From assembly GCF_002563955.1 (NCBI RefSeq), contig NZ_PDJE01000001.1, positions 1,798,001 through 1,862,000 of the forward strand: 64,000 nt of DNA, read 5' to 3'. The stretch comes from Paramicrobacterium agarici (GTDB lineage: Bacteria > Actinomycetota > Actinomycetes > Actinomycetales > Microbacteriaceae). This document shows positions 44,482 to 52,773 of the stretch, piece after piece. Every line of letters starts with the position of its first letter. Position 1 is the first letter of the stretch. Under the pieces are notes generated by a model. That model saw nothing but the letters and a program-made list of their open reading frames with translations, was not told the DNA's origin and did no database searches. The translations under genes were made by a program, and so were the position numbers.

Positions 44482-45722
44482 TTGGGAACCTCCAAGACCA
44501 CCGTGGTGCCTGCGCCCGGTGAGGAGAACACGCGCACGGTGCCGCTGATCTCTTCAATTCGGGCAACGACGGACTCGCGGAATCCCATGTGCTGGTCGGG
44601 TATCTGAGACGGGTCGAAGCCGACGCCGGCATCCGTCACCACCCCGCGTACGATGACGCCGTCATCGCTGAGCGTCACATGGGCCTCGCTCACGTGCGCA
44701 TGACGCCTGACGTTCTCGACGCACTCGGTGAGGGCGTGCATGAAGGCGTCAAGTTTTGCGTGCGCGAGACCGAGCTGCCCGGAGCCGTGCCATGTGACGG
44801 CGAGCTCTGTGCCGTTGAAACGGTTCTTGACGGCCTCGAGTGTCTCGCCGAGCTGAAGCTCGGCGGTGTTCGTCAGCGTGTACTGTCCGGAAGCCCGCGG
44901 TGAAGGGCTCTCTCCTCGGCGAAGCCGGGCGAGGAGTTCCCGGTCGCTTGCAGCCTGAGCGCGGAGTGTGTCGGGATCGACGCCGACTCCGGAGTGCGCG
45001 AGGAGCGAGAGCGTTGCGAGCGCCGTGTCGTGCAGCAGACGAGCGTCCCGCAATCGCGCTGCCTCGGTCTCGCTCGCGCGTCGTTCCAGATTGTGCGCGC
45101 GACCGATGCTGACGATGCGCCTGATGACACGAGAACGGCTGCTCACGAGCCAGATCCCGAACACGAGACACAGAACCCACAGCACGGTGACCAAGCCGAT
45201 GAGGCCTCCCACGTTCGCCGCGGGAATGTCGATGGATTCGGCGAGGAGCAGGCACGAGAGTTCTGTGACGATGAACACCGCGCCGATCGCCAGTACGCCG
45301 CCTCGGGTCGCGGTGAGTGAAACCGCGAGAGAGCCGATTCCCCAGCCTGCGACGACGCACAGTGCCGCTCCCATCGTGAAGTTGATGCCAGCGGGCGGAA
45401 CGCCGGCTGTAATCACCACGAGTGTCAGAAGTCCCGCACCGACGACGCACGCCTGCCGGAGCAGTGATCTGCCTCGCCACGCCCAGACGGCGGCAGCGGC
45501 GAGAGCGAGGTGTGCGGCGATCGCCGCCGGAAGCCAGCCGAGGGCGATCGCGCCCGGAATGAACATGGCGACGAACGACATCGCTGTGCCAACGATGCTG
45601 AACGAGAGCGTTGTCATGGCGACGAGCTGCGCGTGCTGAGCGTCGAAGTACTCGAGAGACTCGCGCTGTTGCCGCCCGGGCGCAGACGAGGCGATCTCAC
45701 GCCACACCGCCATGCGCCTCAC
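44478..45722 (-). CDS. Sensor histidine kinase, HisKA_3 (NarL-partner) class
   Basis: This 414-residue membrane kinase has six predicted helices (about residues 30-190), a dimerisation segment with the H-box RLLHDTALATLSLLA near residue 225, and a HATPase domain. That domain carries the N-box LTECVENVRRHAHVSEA, the G-box TDAGVGFDPSQ and a final GAGTTVVLEVP. It should phosphorylate the NarL-type regulator two genes downstream. The ligand is unknown. A TAGACT -10 box lies upstream on the minus strand (45758-45753). Confidence 0.9.
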   Translation of the reverse strand: MRRMAVWREIASSAPGRQQRESLEYFDAQHAQLVAMTTLSFSIVGTAMSFVAMFIPGAIALGWLPAAIAAHLALAAAAVWAWRGRSLLRQACVVGAGLLTLVVITAGVPPAGINFTMGAALCVVAGWGIGSLAVSLTATRGGVLAIGAVFIVTELSCLLLAESIDIPAANVGGLIGLVTVLWVLCLVFGIWLVSSRSRVIRRIVSIGRAHNLERRASETEAARLRDARLLHDTALATLSLLAHSGVGVDPDTLRAQAASDRELLARLRRGESPSPRASGQYTLTNTAELQLGETLEAVKNRFNGTELAVTWHGSGQLGLAHAKLDAFMHALTECVENVRRHAHVSEAHVTLSDDGVIVRGVVTDAGVGFDPSQIPDQHMGFRESVVARIEEISGTVRVFSSPGAGTTVVLEVPK

Positions 45723-45770
45723 CTCATCAAACCTCGTCGCGAATGCGACCTCAGTCTATTGGGAACCTGG

Positions 45771-46976
45771 CTAAACGCTGAGAAGACGTGCCAGATGCTG
45801 CGCGATGAGGTCGCCCTCGATGAGAAAAGCGTCGTGGCCGAAATCTGACGAGATGACGGCGGGAACGTCGCCGTCGATGTTGCCAGGCACAGCAGCGGCG
45901 ATCTGTTCTTGGCCGGTGACAGGGAAGAGGCGGTCGCTATCAATGCCGAGCACGAGAGTGGGCATGGTCACGCGAGAGCACGCGGAGGCGATGTCCCCGC
46001 GGCCCCTGCCGACGTCGTGGGAGTTCATCGCCTCGACGAGTACGGTGTAGCTGTTCGCATCGAAGCGGCGCGTGAACTTATTGCCGTGAAAATCGATGTA
46101 CGACTCGACGGCGAAGCGACCGCCGTGGCCGAGGGGGCTGATGTCGGACTGCCATGTGCGGGCGAAGCGCGAATTGAGCTCGTGGGGGCTGCGATAGTTG
46201 ATCATCGCGAGCCGGCGCGCGAGCGCGAGGCCGCGGTACGGACCGTTTCCGTCGGATGCGTCGTAGTAATAGCCGCCGTTGAAGTGCGGATCGGTGCGCA
46301 CGGCTTCGATCTGCACAGTGTTCTGCGCGATCTGGTCTGCCGTGGACTCGGGAGGCGCGGCGAGCACGGCCAGGCGCCGCACACGTTCCGGGAATGTCGT
46401 GCCCCATTCCAGAGCGTGCATGCCGCCCATCGAGCCGCCGATCACGGCCTCCCACGCGTCGATGCCCAGAACGTCGGCAAGCCGCGCCTGCGCGTTCACC
46501 TGATCGCGGATCGTCGTGTAGGGAAAGCGGGAGCCCCATTCCGTGCCGTCGGGTGCGAAGCTTGCGGGGCCGGTCGTCCCCTGGCATCCGCCGAGCATGT
46601 TCGGCGCCACGACGAAGTAGCGGTCCGTGTCGATGACTTTGCCCGGACCGACGATGTCTTCCCACCAGCCGGCCGTCGGATGGCCGGCACCCGCGGGACC
46701 GCGTACGTGCGAATCGCCCGTGAGAGCGTGCAGCACGAGAACGGCGTTGTCGCGGTCGGCGTTGAGTGTTCCCCATGTCTCGTACGCGATCCGCACGAAG
46801 GGAAGCGCACCTCCGGCCCCGAACGAAAACTCGCCGAGCGCAGCGAAGAGCCGGGCGCCCGCCGGGTCTCCGTCTCGCCACGCCCCCGTTGCAGGAGGAC
46901 GGCCGATGACCGTGCGGCTGTCGGCTTCGGTGATGAAGCTCCACGGCACAGTGTCGTCGAGGCGCTGCGAATGCAT
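45771..46976 (-). CDS. metX: Homoserine O-acetyltransferase
   Basis: This 401-residue alpha/beta-hydrolase-fold enzyme activates homoserine with acetyl-CoA in methionine synthesis. The nucleophile elbow is GGSMGGMHALEW near residue 160. VLHALTGDSHVRGP near 85 and GIDSDRLFPV and SDFGHDAFLIEGD near the end complete the Ser-Asp-His triad. It lies downstream of metY on the same strand, 126 bp apart with a strong terminator between, so it is probably transcribed separately. Confidence 0.96.
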   Translation of the reverse strand: MHSQRLDDTVPWSFITEADSRTVIGRPPATGAWRDGDPAGARLFAALGEFSFGAGGALPFVRIAYETWGTLNADRDNAVLVLHALTGDSHVRGPAGAGHPTAGWWEDIVGPGKVIDTDRYFVVAPNMLGGCQGTTGPASFAPDGTEWGSRFPYTTIRDQVNAQARLADVLGIDAWEAVIGGSMGGMHALEWGTTFPERVRRLAVLAAPPESTADQIAQNTVQIEAVRTDPHFNGGYYYDASDGNGPYRGLALARRLAMINYRSPHELNSRFARTWQSDISPLGHGGRFAVESYIDFHGNKFTRRFDANSYTVLVEAMNSHDVGRGRGDIASACSRVTMPTLVLGIDSDRLFPVTGQEQIAAAVPGNIDGDVPAVISSDFGHDAFLIEGDLIAQHLARLLSV

Positions 46977-47050
46977 GATCTCATTCTGTCTGCCCCGACG
47001 GAGTGCGCGGGCATTGTTACAGGCAGGGCTCAGCGAGACAGCACAGTGAA

Positions 47051-47083
47051 GGCGGCGCGGATGCTGACAGCATCCGCGCCGCC
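47051..47083. terminator. 15-bp hairpin between metY and metX
   Basis: GGCGGCGCGGATGCT and its exact complement enclose a 3-nt loop (GAC) 19 nt after the metY stop on the minus strand. Both arms carry the over-represented octamer in opposite orientations, as does the terminator at 24791-24828. Confidence 0.8.
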
Positions 47084-47102
47084 TTCGACACCGCTCGAGG
47101 CG

Positions 47103-48422
47103 CTATGACGCGTGCGCGACCTCGCGTGCCGCGGCGAATGCCTGCTCGAGATCGGACTTGAGGTCGTCGAGGTTCTCGAGCCCGACGGACAGGCGCACGA
47201 GCCCGGGGGTGACGCCCGCTGTGAGCTGCTGCTCGGGAGAGAGCTGCGAGTGCGTGGTCGAGGCCGGGTGGATGACGAGCGAACGCACGTCGCCGATGTT
47301 CGCGAGGTGAGAGAACAGCTGCAGGCTGTTGACAAAAGCGCGTCCAGCGTCGACCCCGCCCTTCAGCTCGAACGACAGCACGGCACCGACGCCCTTCGGG
47401 GCGTAGCGATTCGCCTTCTCGTACCACGGACTCGAGGGCAGCCCCGAGTAGTTGACGCTCGCGATGTCCGGGTGCTCTTCGAGCCACTCGGCGATCTCCT
47501 GTGCGTTCTGGACATGCCGTTCGATGCGCAGAGACAGCGTCTCGATGCCCTGGATGAGCTGCCAAGCGCTCGCCGGAGCGATGGCGGAGCCGAGGTCGCG
47601 CAGCAGTTGCACGCGCGCCTTGATGATGTAGGCGATCGAGTCGCCGAGCACTGTCGTGTAGCTTGCGCCGTGGTAGGAGGGGTCGGGCTCGGTGAGGCCG
47701 GGGAACTTGTCGACGTGCTTCGACCACTCGAATGTGCCGCCGTCGACGATCACGCCGCCGATGACGGTGCCGTGGCCGCCGAGGAACTTCGTCGCGGAGT
47801 GCGTGACGATGTCTGCGCCGTGCTCGAGCGGACGAATGAGGTACGGGGTCGCGATCGTGTTGTCGACGATGAGGGGAACGTCGTTGGAGTGGGCGACGTC
47901 GGCGACTCCAGCGATGTCGAGAACGTTGATGCGCGGGTTTCCGATCGTCTCGGCGAAGAATGCCTTGGTGTTCGTGCGAACGGCGCGGCGCCACTCGTCG
48001 AGGTCATCCTGGTCTTCGACGAACGTGACCTCGATGCCCAGCTTCGCGAGCGTGTACTTGAACAGGTTGTACGTGCCGCCGTAGATCGACGATGACGAGA
48101 CGACGTGGTCGCCCGCCTGCGCGATGTTCAGAATCGAGAACGTGGACGCGGCCTGGCCCGACGCGAGCAGCAGTGCTCCCGTACCGCCCTCGAGCGCGGC
48201 GACCCGCTGCTCGACGACATCCTGAGTCGGGTTCTGGATGCGCGTGTAGATGTTGCCGAACTCGGCGAGAGCGAAGAGGTTCTTCGCGTGCTCTGTGTTG
48301 TCGAAGACGTAGCTCGTCGTCTGGTAGATCGGCGTGGCGCGCGACTTCGTGACGGGGTCGGGGGCTGCGCCAGCGTGGATCTGCAGGGTTTCGAACTTCC
48401 AGTTCGAGTGTGCGTCAGTCAT
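47103..48422 (-). CDS. metY: O-acetylhomoserine sulfhydrylase
   Basis: This 439-residue PLP enzyme makes homocysteine from O-acetylhomoserine and sulfide. The PLP-binding Lys is in THSATKFLGGHGTVIGG near residue 210, and SSSSIYGGTYNLFKYTL and LLLASGQAA precede it. ATG 48422 (MTDAHSNWKFETLQIHAG) matches the family N-terminus and has AGAGGA upstream; the longer in-frame ORF is unsupported. A sigma-70-type promoter and a 16-bp palindrome lie upstream. Its product is also produced by ahcY recycling. Confidence 0.96.
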   Translation of the reverse strand: MTDAHSNWKFETLQIHAGAAPDPVTKSRATPIYQTTSYVFDNTEHAKNLFALAEFGNIYTRIQNPTQDVVEQRVAALEGGTGALLLASGQAASTFSILNIAQAGDHVVSSSSIYGGTYNLFKYTLAKLGIEVTFVEDQDDLDEWRRAVRTNTKAFFAETIGNPRINVLDIAGVADVAHSNDVPLIVDNTIATPYLIRPLEHGADIVTHSATKFLGGHGTVIGGVIVDGGTFEWSKHVDKFPGLTEPDPSYHGASYTTVLGDSIAYIIKARVQLLRDLGSAIAPASAWQLIQGIETLSLRIERHVQNAQEIAEWLEEHPDIASVNYSGLPSSPWYEKANRYAPKGVGAVLSFELKGGVDAGRAFVNSLQLFSHLANIGDVRSLVIHPASTTHSQLSPEQQLTAGVTPGLVRLSVGLENLDDLKSDLEQAFAAAREVAHAS

Positions 48423-48473
48423 GATGTTCCTCTGTCGTGGGGTGGGTGCGGTGACCAGTGGCTTGTGCCACCG

Positions 48474-48502
48474 AGAGTACGCACTTGAACGGTGCACGCC
48501 AA
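48474..48502 (-). promoter_or_regulatory. metY promoter
   Basis: On the minus strand TTGGCG (48502-48497), a 17-base spacer and TACTCT (48479-48474) make a good promoter. The predicted 5' leader is about 45 nt and includes a GTGGC-TTGT-GCCAC hairpin (48458-48471). Confidence 0.55.
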
Positions 48503-48512
48503 GGGTCCGCGA

Positions 48513-48528
48513 AACATGACGTCATGTT
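48513..48528. promoter_or_regulatory. 16-bp palindrome between metY and phosphotransferase gene
   Basis: AACATGAC-GTCATGTT is a perfect palindrome located just upstream of the metY -35 box and 29 nt before the divergent phosphotransferase gene. It is a candidate operator for an unknown regulator. Confidence 0.4.
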
Positions 48529-48545
48529 GAGCGGTAGCGTGCCCG

Positions 48546-48551
48546 TAAGAT
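48546..48551 (+). promoter_or_regulatory. Phosphotransferase gene -10 box, leaderless
   Basis: TAAGAT ends six bases before ATG 48558. Confidence 0.45.
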
Positions 48552-48557
48552 CGGCAG

Positions 48558-49478
48558 ATGGATGCTGTGACGCACACACGCCAGCAGTGGACGGAAATGC
48601 CGGAGACACTGACCTCGCGCATTTCCGCTGTGATCGGCGAGGTGGTGTCTGCGGAGAGCCAGCCGAGCGGGTTTTCAACGGGGGTTGCCGCACGGGTGAC
48701 GACGGCGACAGGAGCGCGCGCGTTTGTGAAGGCGGCCGATCGCGGGCGCAACGAGCAGACGGTTGAGCTCCACAGGCGCGAGGCGCGCATTCTCGGCGAT
48801 GTGCCGCTCGGCCCCTCGGCACCTCGACTCATCGGCACAGCAGAAGACCACGACTGGTTTGTCCTGATCGTCGACGACATCGCCGGCAGGCATCCTGACG
48901 AGCGCGCGGGCGACACCGAACGCGTTCTCGACGCGCTCGCCTCGCTGCCGCGCGTCACCACGATGCACGGGTTGCCGCGCGTCGCCGAGACCGAACAAGA
49001 CGCGATGGCGGCGTGGAAAGAGCTAGAGGATGCCGCTGGTGGCGACGTGCCCGAGTGGGCGCGCCGCCACCACGCACTGCTCGCCGACCTTGCGTCGCGC
49101 GCCGTCGACGCGCTGCGTGGCGATTGGCTGCTGCATTTCGATACCCGCGCGGACAATCTGCTGGTCGAGGCTGATGGAACGGTGCGCATCGTCGATTGGC
49201 CGTGGGCTGCGCTCGGCTGCCGCTGGTTCGATGCGCTCTGCTATCTCATCGATGTTCGCATGCGGGCGGAGCCATGCGACACGAACCTGCTCGTTGAGCA
49301 GCATCCGATCTTCGCGGACGCTGCCAGCGGCGACGTCACCGCCGTGCTCGCGGGCCTGGCCGGGCACTTCCTCGACAAAGCGCGCCGCCCCGCACCCGCG
49401 TTCATGCCGGCACTCCGCGCGTTTCAGCGGGCTGAAGGCGAGGCCGCGCTCGACTGGGTGCGCGAACGAGTGGAGTGA
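48558..49478 (+). CDS. Phosphotransferase family protein (APH-like kinase)
   Basis: This 306-residue protein has the aminoglycoside-phosphotransferase/choline-kinase fold: an N-lobe Lys in ARAFVKAAD, the catalytic loop WLLHFDTRADNLLVE near residue 195 with the H-x-D-x4-N pattern, and the metal-binding IVDWPWAALG. The substrate is unknown, and many such genes are not resistance genes. ATG 48558 follows a TAAGAT box by six bases, so the mRNA is probably leaderless. A start at 48600 (MPETLT) is an alternative. Confidence 0.85.
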   Translation: MDAVTHTRQQWTEMPETLTSRISAVIGEVVSAESQPSGFSTGVAARVTTATGARAFVKAADRGRNEQTVELHRREARILGDVPLGPSAPRLIGTAEDHDWFVLIVDDIAGRHPDERAGDTERVLDALASLPRVTTMHGLPRVAETEQDAMAAWKELEDAAGGDVPEWARRHHALLADLASRAVDALRGDWLLHFDTRADNLLVEADGTVRIVDWPWAALGCRWFDALCYLIDVRMRAEPCDTNLLVEQHPIFADAASGDVTAVLAGLAGHFLDKARRPAPAFMPALRAFQRAEGEAALDWVRERVE

Positions 49479-49493
49479 CCGCTCGTGAGCAAA

Positions 49494-49499
49494 TAGTCT
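49494..49499 (+). promoter_or_regulatory. SDR operon -10 box, leaderless
   Basis: TAGTCT ends seven bases before ATG 49507, with no Shine-Dalgarno sequence. It would drive the SDR-PRT-S51-ung operon. Confidence 0.5.
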
Positions 49500-49506
49500 T
49501 GAGTGC

Positions 49507-50283
49507 ATGACCTTTCGCCGTGCCGTCGTCACTGGAGCAAGTTCGGGAATCGGCTGGGCGACGGTCGCCCGGCTGGTCGACAGTGGATGGAAGGTGATCG
49601 GCGTCGCTCGCCGCGCCGATCGTCTTGAGCAGCTTCACCGCGAGACGGGCGCAGACGTGCGCACGTGCGACGTAACGAACCAGGCGGATGTCGACGCGCT
49701 CGCAGCATATGTCGCAGAGTCCGGAGGCGCGGATGCTGTCGTGAGCAACGCCGGCGGCGCGCTCGGCCTTGCGACGGTCGAAGAATCGTCCATCGACGAC
49801 TGGTCGCGCATGTACGACGTCAACGTGCTGGGCACGAAGCGCATCGTCTCGGCGCTGCTGCCCGTGCTGCGCGCCTCGGTCGAGCCGGGCCGTGCGGCAT
49901 CGATTCTCGGCGTCACGTCCATCGCCGGCCAGGTCGCCTACGAGAAGGGCGGCGGGTACAACGCCGCCAAGTTCGCTCAGCGTGCGCTGCTGCAGGCGCT
50001 GCGGCTCGAGCTCGCCGGCGAGCCGATCCGCGTCATCGACGTCGCCCCAGGACTCGTGCACACCGAGGAATTCTCGCTCGTGCGGCTCGGTGGAGACCAG
50101 AGTGCGGCGGATGCCGTCTACGCCGACGTGCCCCACCCGCTCACGGCCGACGACATCGCGGAGACGATCGTGCACGCCCTTGAGCTGCCCCCGCACGTCA
50201 ATCTGGACCAGATCACGGTGAAGCCTGTGGCCCAGGCCGCACCGCACAAACTTGTCAAGGGAGAGCTGAAGGTGAACGCATGA
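49507..50283 (+). CDS. Short-chain dehydrogenase/reductase
   Basis: This 258-residue NAD(P)-dependent oxidoreductase has a cofactor-binding GASSGIGWATVARL near the N-terminus, NAGGALGLATVEE, and the catalytic Tyr-x3-Lys within EKGGGYNAAKFAQRAL. Family members of this size include YdfG-like serine dehydrogenases; the substrate is not deducible. It ends in an ATGA overlap with the phosphoribosyltransferase gene. Confidence 0.92.
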   Translation: MTFRRAVVTGASSGIGWATVARLVDSGWKVIGVARRADRLEQLHRETGADVRTCDVTNQADVDALAAYVAESGGADAVVSNAGGALGLATVEESSIDDWSRMYDVNVLGTKRIVSALLPVLRASVEPGRAASILGVTSIAGQVAYEKGGGYNAAKFAQRALLQALRLELAGEPIRVIDVAPGLVHTEEFSLVRLGGDQSAADAVYADVPHPLTADDIAETIVHALELPPHVNLDQITVKPVAQAAPHKLVKGELKVNA

Positions 50284-50780
50284 GCGACGAACGCGAAGTT
50301 CTGAGCTGGGACGATTTCGGGGTCGCGTCGCGGGAGCTGGCGCAGCAGGTACTTGAGGGCGGGTACCGACCGGATATCGTTGTCGCCGTCGCTCGCGGTG
50401 GTCTGCTGCTTGCCGGGTCCATCGCCTATGCGCTGGGAACCAAGAGCTGCGGAAGCATCAACGTCGAGTTCTACACCGACATCCACGAGACGCTTCCCGA
50501 GCCGGTCGTGCTTCCGCCCGCGCTCGACGCGCCGAGTCTCAACGGCAAACGCGTACTGCTCGTCGACGACGTCTCTGACTCAGGAAAGACGCTCGCGCTC
50601 GTCGTCGAGCTACTGGGGCGGCACGGCGCCGAGGTGCGTTCTGTCACGCTCTACTCGAAACCGCGCACCGTGCTCGAGCCTGACTTCGTGTGGCGCAACA
50701 CCGACAAATGGATCACGTTCCCATGGTCGGCTCTGCCGCCCGTCACCGTCGAAACAGTCGCGACGGGGGAGACCGCGTGA
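50280..50780 (+). CDS. Type I phosphoribosyltransferase
   Basis: This 166-residue enzyme has the PRPP-binding loop VLLVDDVSDSGKTLALVVELL near residue 100 and VAVARGGLLLAGSIAY earlier, as in Xpt/Gpt-like purine PRTs. The substrate is probably a purine base, but no hood-domain motif decides it. It overlaps both neighbours by 4 nt (ATGA upstream, GTGA downstream), so four genes are translationally coupled. Confidence 0.88.
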   Translation: MSDEREVLSWDDFGVASRELAQQVLEGGYRPDIVVAVARGGLLLAGSIAYALGTKSCGSINVEFYTDIHETLPEPVVLPPALDAPSLNGKRVLLVDDVSDSGKTLALVVELLGRHGAEVRSVTLYSKPRTVLEPDFVWRNTDKWITFPWSALPPVTVETVATGETA

Positions 50781-51481
50781 GCATCTATCTGAGTGGCGGA
50801 GGCGATGTTCCGCTCGCCGATTTCATTGCGGATGCTGCGAGAAGCAGCGAGCGTCGGGGCGCCGACGTGCCCCGCATCGCCGTGATCTACACGGGAAGGG
50901 CTACGCGCCAGACGACGCCGGACGACGTCGCGCAGGCCCTTGCGCGTGAGGGCTCCTGCGAACCGGTGATCCGCGAGTATGGTGCGACCGATGAGGCGGC
51001 GCTCACGGACCTCGTCGACATCGACGCGCTCTATGTCTCGGGCGGCGACGCGCGTGAGTATCTGCGCGCCCTGCAGCCCATCGTCGGTGAGATTCGTCGC
51101 CGCGTCGCCGAGGGCACCCCGTACTTCGGCACGTCGGCGGGCGCTCTCATCGCCGCGGACAAGGCGCTCGTCGCGGGGCACAGCATCGGAGGCATCGCTG
51201 TCGCGCCCGACACTATCGGCGCCGGGGCGAGCGAACTCGAGATCGCCGAGGGAATCGGTCTCGTCGACATCACCATCGACGTTCACGCTGCTCAGTGGGG
51301 AACCATCTCGCGCCTGATCGCGGCGACCGAGGCCGGTCTCGTCGACGGCGGCGTCGCGATCGATGAGGGCACGGCGCTGGTCGTCACCGACGGAGGCCTT
51401 GAGGTGCACGGCGCAGGCTCGATGTGGCAGGTGATGCCGGGCGAGCACGGGGTGACCGTGGCGACGGCGGCGGCCTCGTGA
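50777..51481 (+). CDS. Peptidase S51-like protein
   Basis: This 234-residue protein is related to the S51 family (dipeptidase E/cyanophycinase fold). The nucleophile elbow is [16 protein letters not shown], with the Ser near residue 116. [11 protein letters not shown] and a Gly-Gly-rich N-terminus match the class I amidotransferase-like fold, and [14 protein letters not shown] may carry the catalytic His. I use GTG 50777 because it overlaps the previous stop and starts at the family N-terminus. There are no cyanophycin genes nearby. Confidence 0.82.
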   Translation: MSIYLSGGGDVPLADFIADAARSSERRGADVPRIAVIYTGRATRQTTPDDVAQALAREGSCEPVIREYGATDEAALTDLVDIDALYVSGGDAREYLRALQPIVGEIRRRVAEGTPYFGTSAGALIAADKALVAGHSIGGIAVAPDTIGAGASELEIAEGIGLVDITIDVHAAQWGTISRLIAATEAGLVDGGVAIDEGTALVVTDGGLEVHGAGSMWQVMPGEHGVTVATAAAS

Positions 51482-52182
51482 CGCCGAAGAGCCTGCAGGA
51501 GCTGGCAGCATCCGGATCTCTCGACCCGGGCTGGGCCGACGCACTCGCCCCCGTGGCTCCGACGATTGCTCAGATGGGCGATTTTCTGCGCGGTGAGACC
51601 GCGGCCGGGCGAGGATACCTTCCGCGAGGGCACCAGGTGCTGCGCGCCTTTGAGCAGCCCCTTTCTGACGTGCGCGTTCTTATTGTCGGGCAGGACCCGT
51701 ACCCGACGCAGGGGCATCCGATCGGGCTGTCGTTCGCCGTCGATCCGCACGTGAGACCGCTGCCCCGCAGCCTGCAGAACATCTACCGCGAACTCAACGA
51801 TGACCTCGGTATTCCGCCGGCCTCGACGGGGGACCTGACGGCGTGGTCCCGCAGCGGCGTGATGCTGCTCAATCGTGTGCTCACTGTCGCTCCGGGCAGC
51901 CCCGCATCCCATCGCGGCAAGGGCTGGGAGTCGGTCACCGAGCACGCGATCCGGGTGCTCGTCGAACGCGATGCTCCGCTGGTCGCGCTGCTCTGGGGCC
52001 GCGATGCGCAGAGTCTTCGCCCCATGCTCGGCACGACGCCCGTCGTCGCGAGTGCGCACCCGAGCCCGCTCTCGGCCTCGCGGGGGTTCTTCGGGTCGAA
52101 GCCGTTTTCACGCGTCAACGAGCTGCTCGAGCAGCAGGGCGCTCCGCCCGTCGACTGGCGCGTCGAGAGGACACATGGGTGA
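51478..52182 (+). CDS. ung: Uracil-DNA glycosylase, family 1
   Basis: This 234-residue DNA repair enzyme removes uracil. The water-activating motif [20 protein letters not shown] is near residue 67, and the DNA-intercalating [15 protein letters not shown], with its catalytic His, is near residue 192. The GTG at 51478 overlaps the stop of the S51 gene (GTGA); an upstream in-frame ATG lies within that gene. It ends the four-gene operon. Confidence 0.96.
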   Translation: MTPKSLQELAASGSLDPGWADALAPVAPTIAQMGDFLRGETAAGRGYLPRGHQVLRAFEQPLSDVRVLIVGQDPYPTQGHPIGLSFAVDPHVRPLPRSLQNIYRELNDDLGIPPASTGDLTAWSRSGVMLLNRVLTVAPGSPASHRGKGWESVTEHAIRVLVERDAPLVALLWGRDAQSLRPMLGTTPVVASAHPSPLSASRGFFGSKPFSRVNELLEQQGAPPVDWRVERTHG

Positions 52183-52195
52183 AACACGACGGGCA

Positions 52196-52201
52196 TAGCC
52201 T
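52196..52201 (+). promoter_or_regulatory. GNAT gene -10 box, leaderless GTG
   Basis: TAGCCT ends six bases before GTG 52208. Confidence 0.45.
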
Positions 52202-52207
52202 GACCTC

Positions 52208-52744
52208 GTGACGGCAGAACCCGCGACTTCCACAACGACCGAGCCTCGGACGATCAGGCGAGCGATGACCGGTGACGCCGCGGGCATCTCCGAGATCTAC
52301 GCGCACTATGTGGCGGAGTCTTTCGCGACGTTCGACGAGCTCCCGCCCACCGTCGGCGCCTGGGCTGAGCGGCTCAGCGCGCTCGACGCATCGGGGCATC
52401 CTGTGCTCGTCGCTGCCGCAGCATCCGGTGATGTAATCGGTTACGCGTACGTCGCGCCGTGGAAGCCGAAGCACGCCTATCGAGCGACGGTGGAGAACTC
52501 GATCTACCTCGCGCCGTCGGCCGCGGGCACCGGACTCGGTCGTCGGCTTCTCGCAGGGCTCATCGATGCGTGCCGCGATGCGGGTCACACAGAGATCATC
52601 GCGGTGATCAGCGACAGGGGAAGCGACGCATCATTGGCGCTGCACGAACACGCGGGCTTTCGTCGTGTTGGCCGGCTTGAGAACGTCGGCTGCAAGTTCG
52701 GCACGTGGCTCGGCGTCCATCTGCTGCAGTACTCCGTCATGTGA
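52208..52744 (+). CDS. GNAT N-acetyltransferase, phosphinothricin-type
   Basis: This 178-residue acetyl-CoA-dependent enzyme resembles phosphinothricin/methionine sulfoximine acetyltransferases. ISEIYAHYVAESFATFDE matches their N-terminal region. YAYVAPWKPKHAYRATVENSI, the acetyl-CoA-binding AGTGLGRRLLAGLI and LHEHAGFRRVGRLENVGCKFG follow. Chromosomal copies often act on methionine sulfone or sulfoximine. The GTG start is just behind a -10 box. Confidence 0.9.
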   Translation: MTAEPATSTTTEPRTIRRAMTGDAAGISEIYAHYVAESFATFDELPPTVGAWAERLSALDASGHPVLVAAAASGDVIGYAYVAPWKPKHAYRATVENSIYLAPSAAGTGLGRRLLAGLIDACRDAGHTEIIAVISDRGSDASLALHEHAGFRRVGRLENVGCKFGTWLGVHLLQYSVM

Positions 52745-52761
52745 TGTGCGAGCGATGTGGG

Positions 52762-52767
52762 TAGCCT
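52762..52767 (+). promoter_or_regulatory. Amidase -10 box, leaderless
   Basis: TAGCCT ends six bases before ATG 52774. Confidence 0.45.
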
Positions 52768-52773
52768 CAAGGC

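Noticed and set aside
48558..49478. Calling the phosphotransferase an aminoglycoside resistance gene
   Set aside because: Only the generic kinase fold is recognisable; the specificity residues cannot be assigned.
50777..51481. Naming the S51-like gene cyanophycinase
   Set aside because: Only the fold and nucleophile elbow are visible, and no cyanophycin synthesis genes are in the window.
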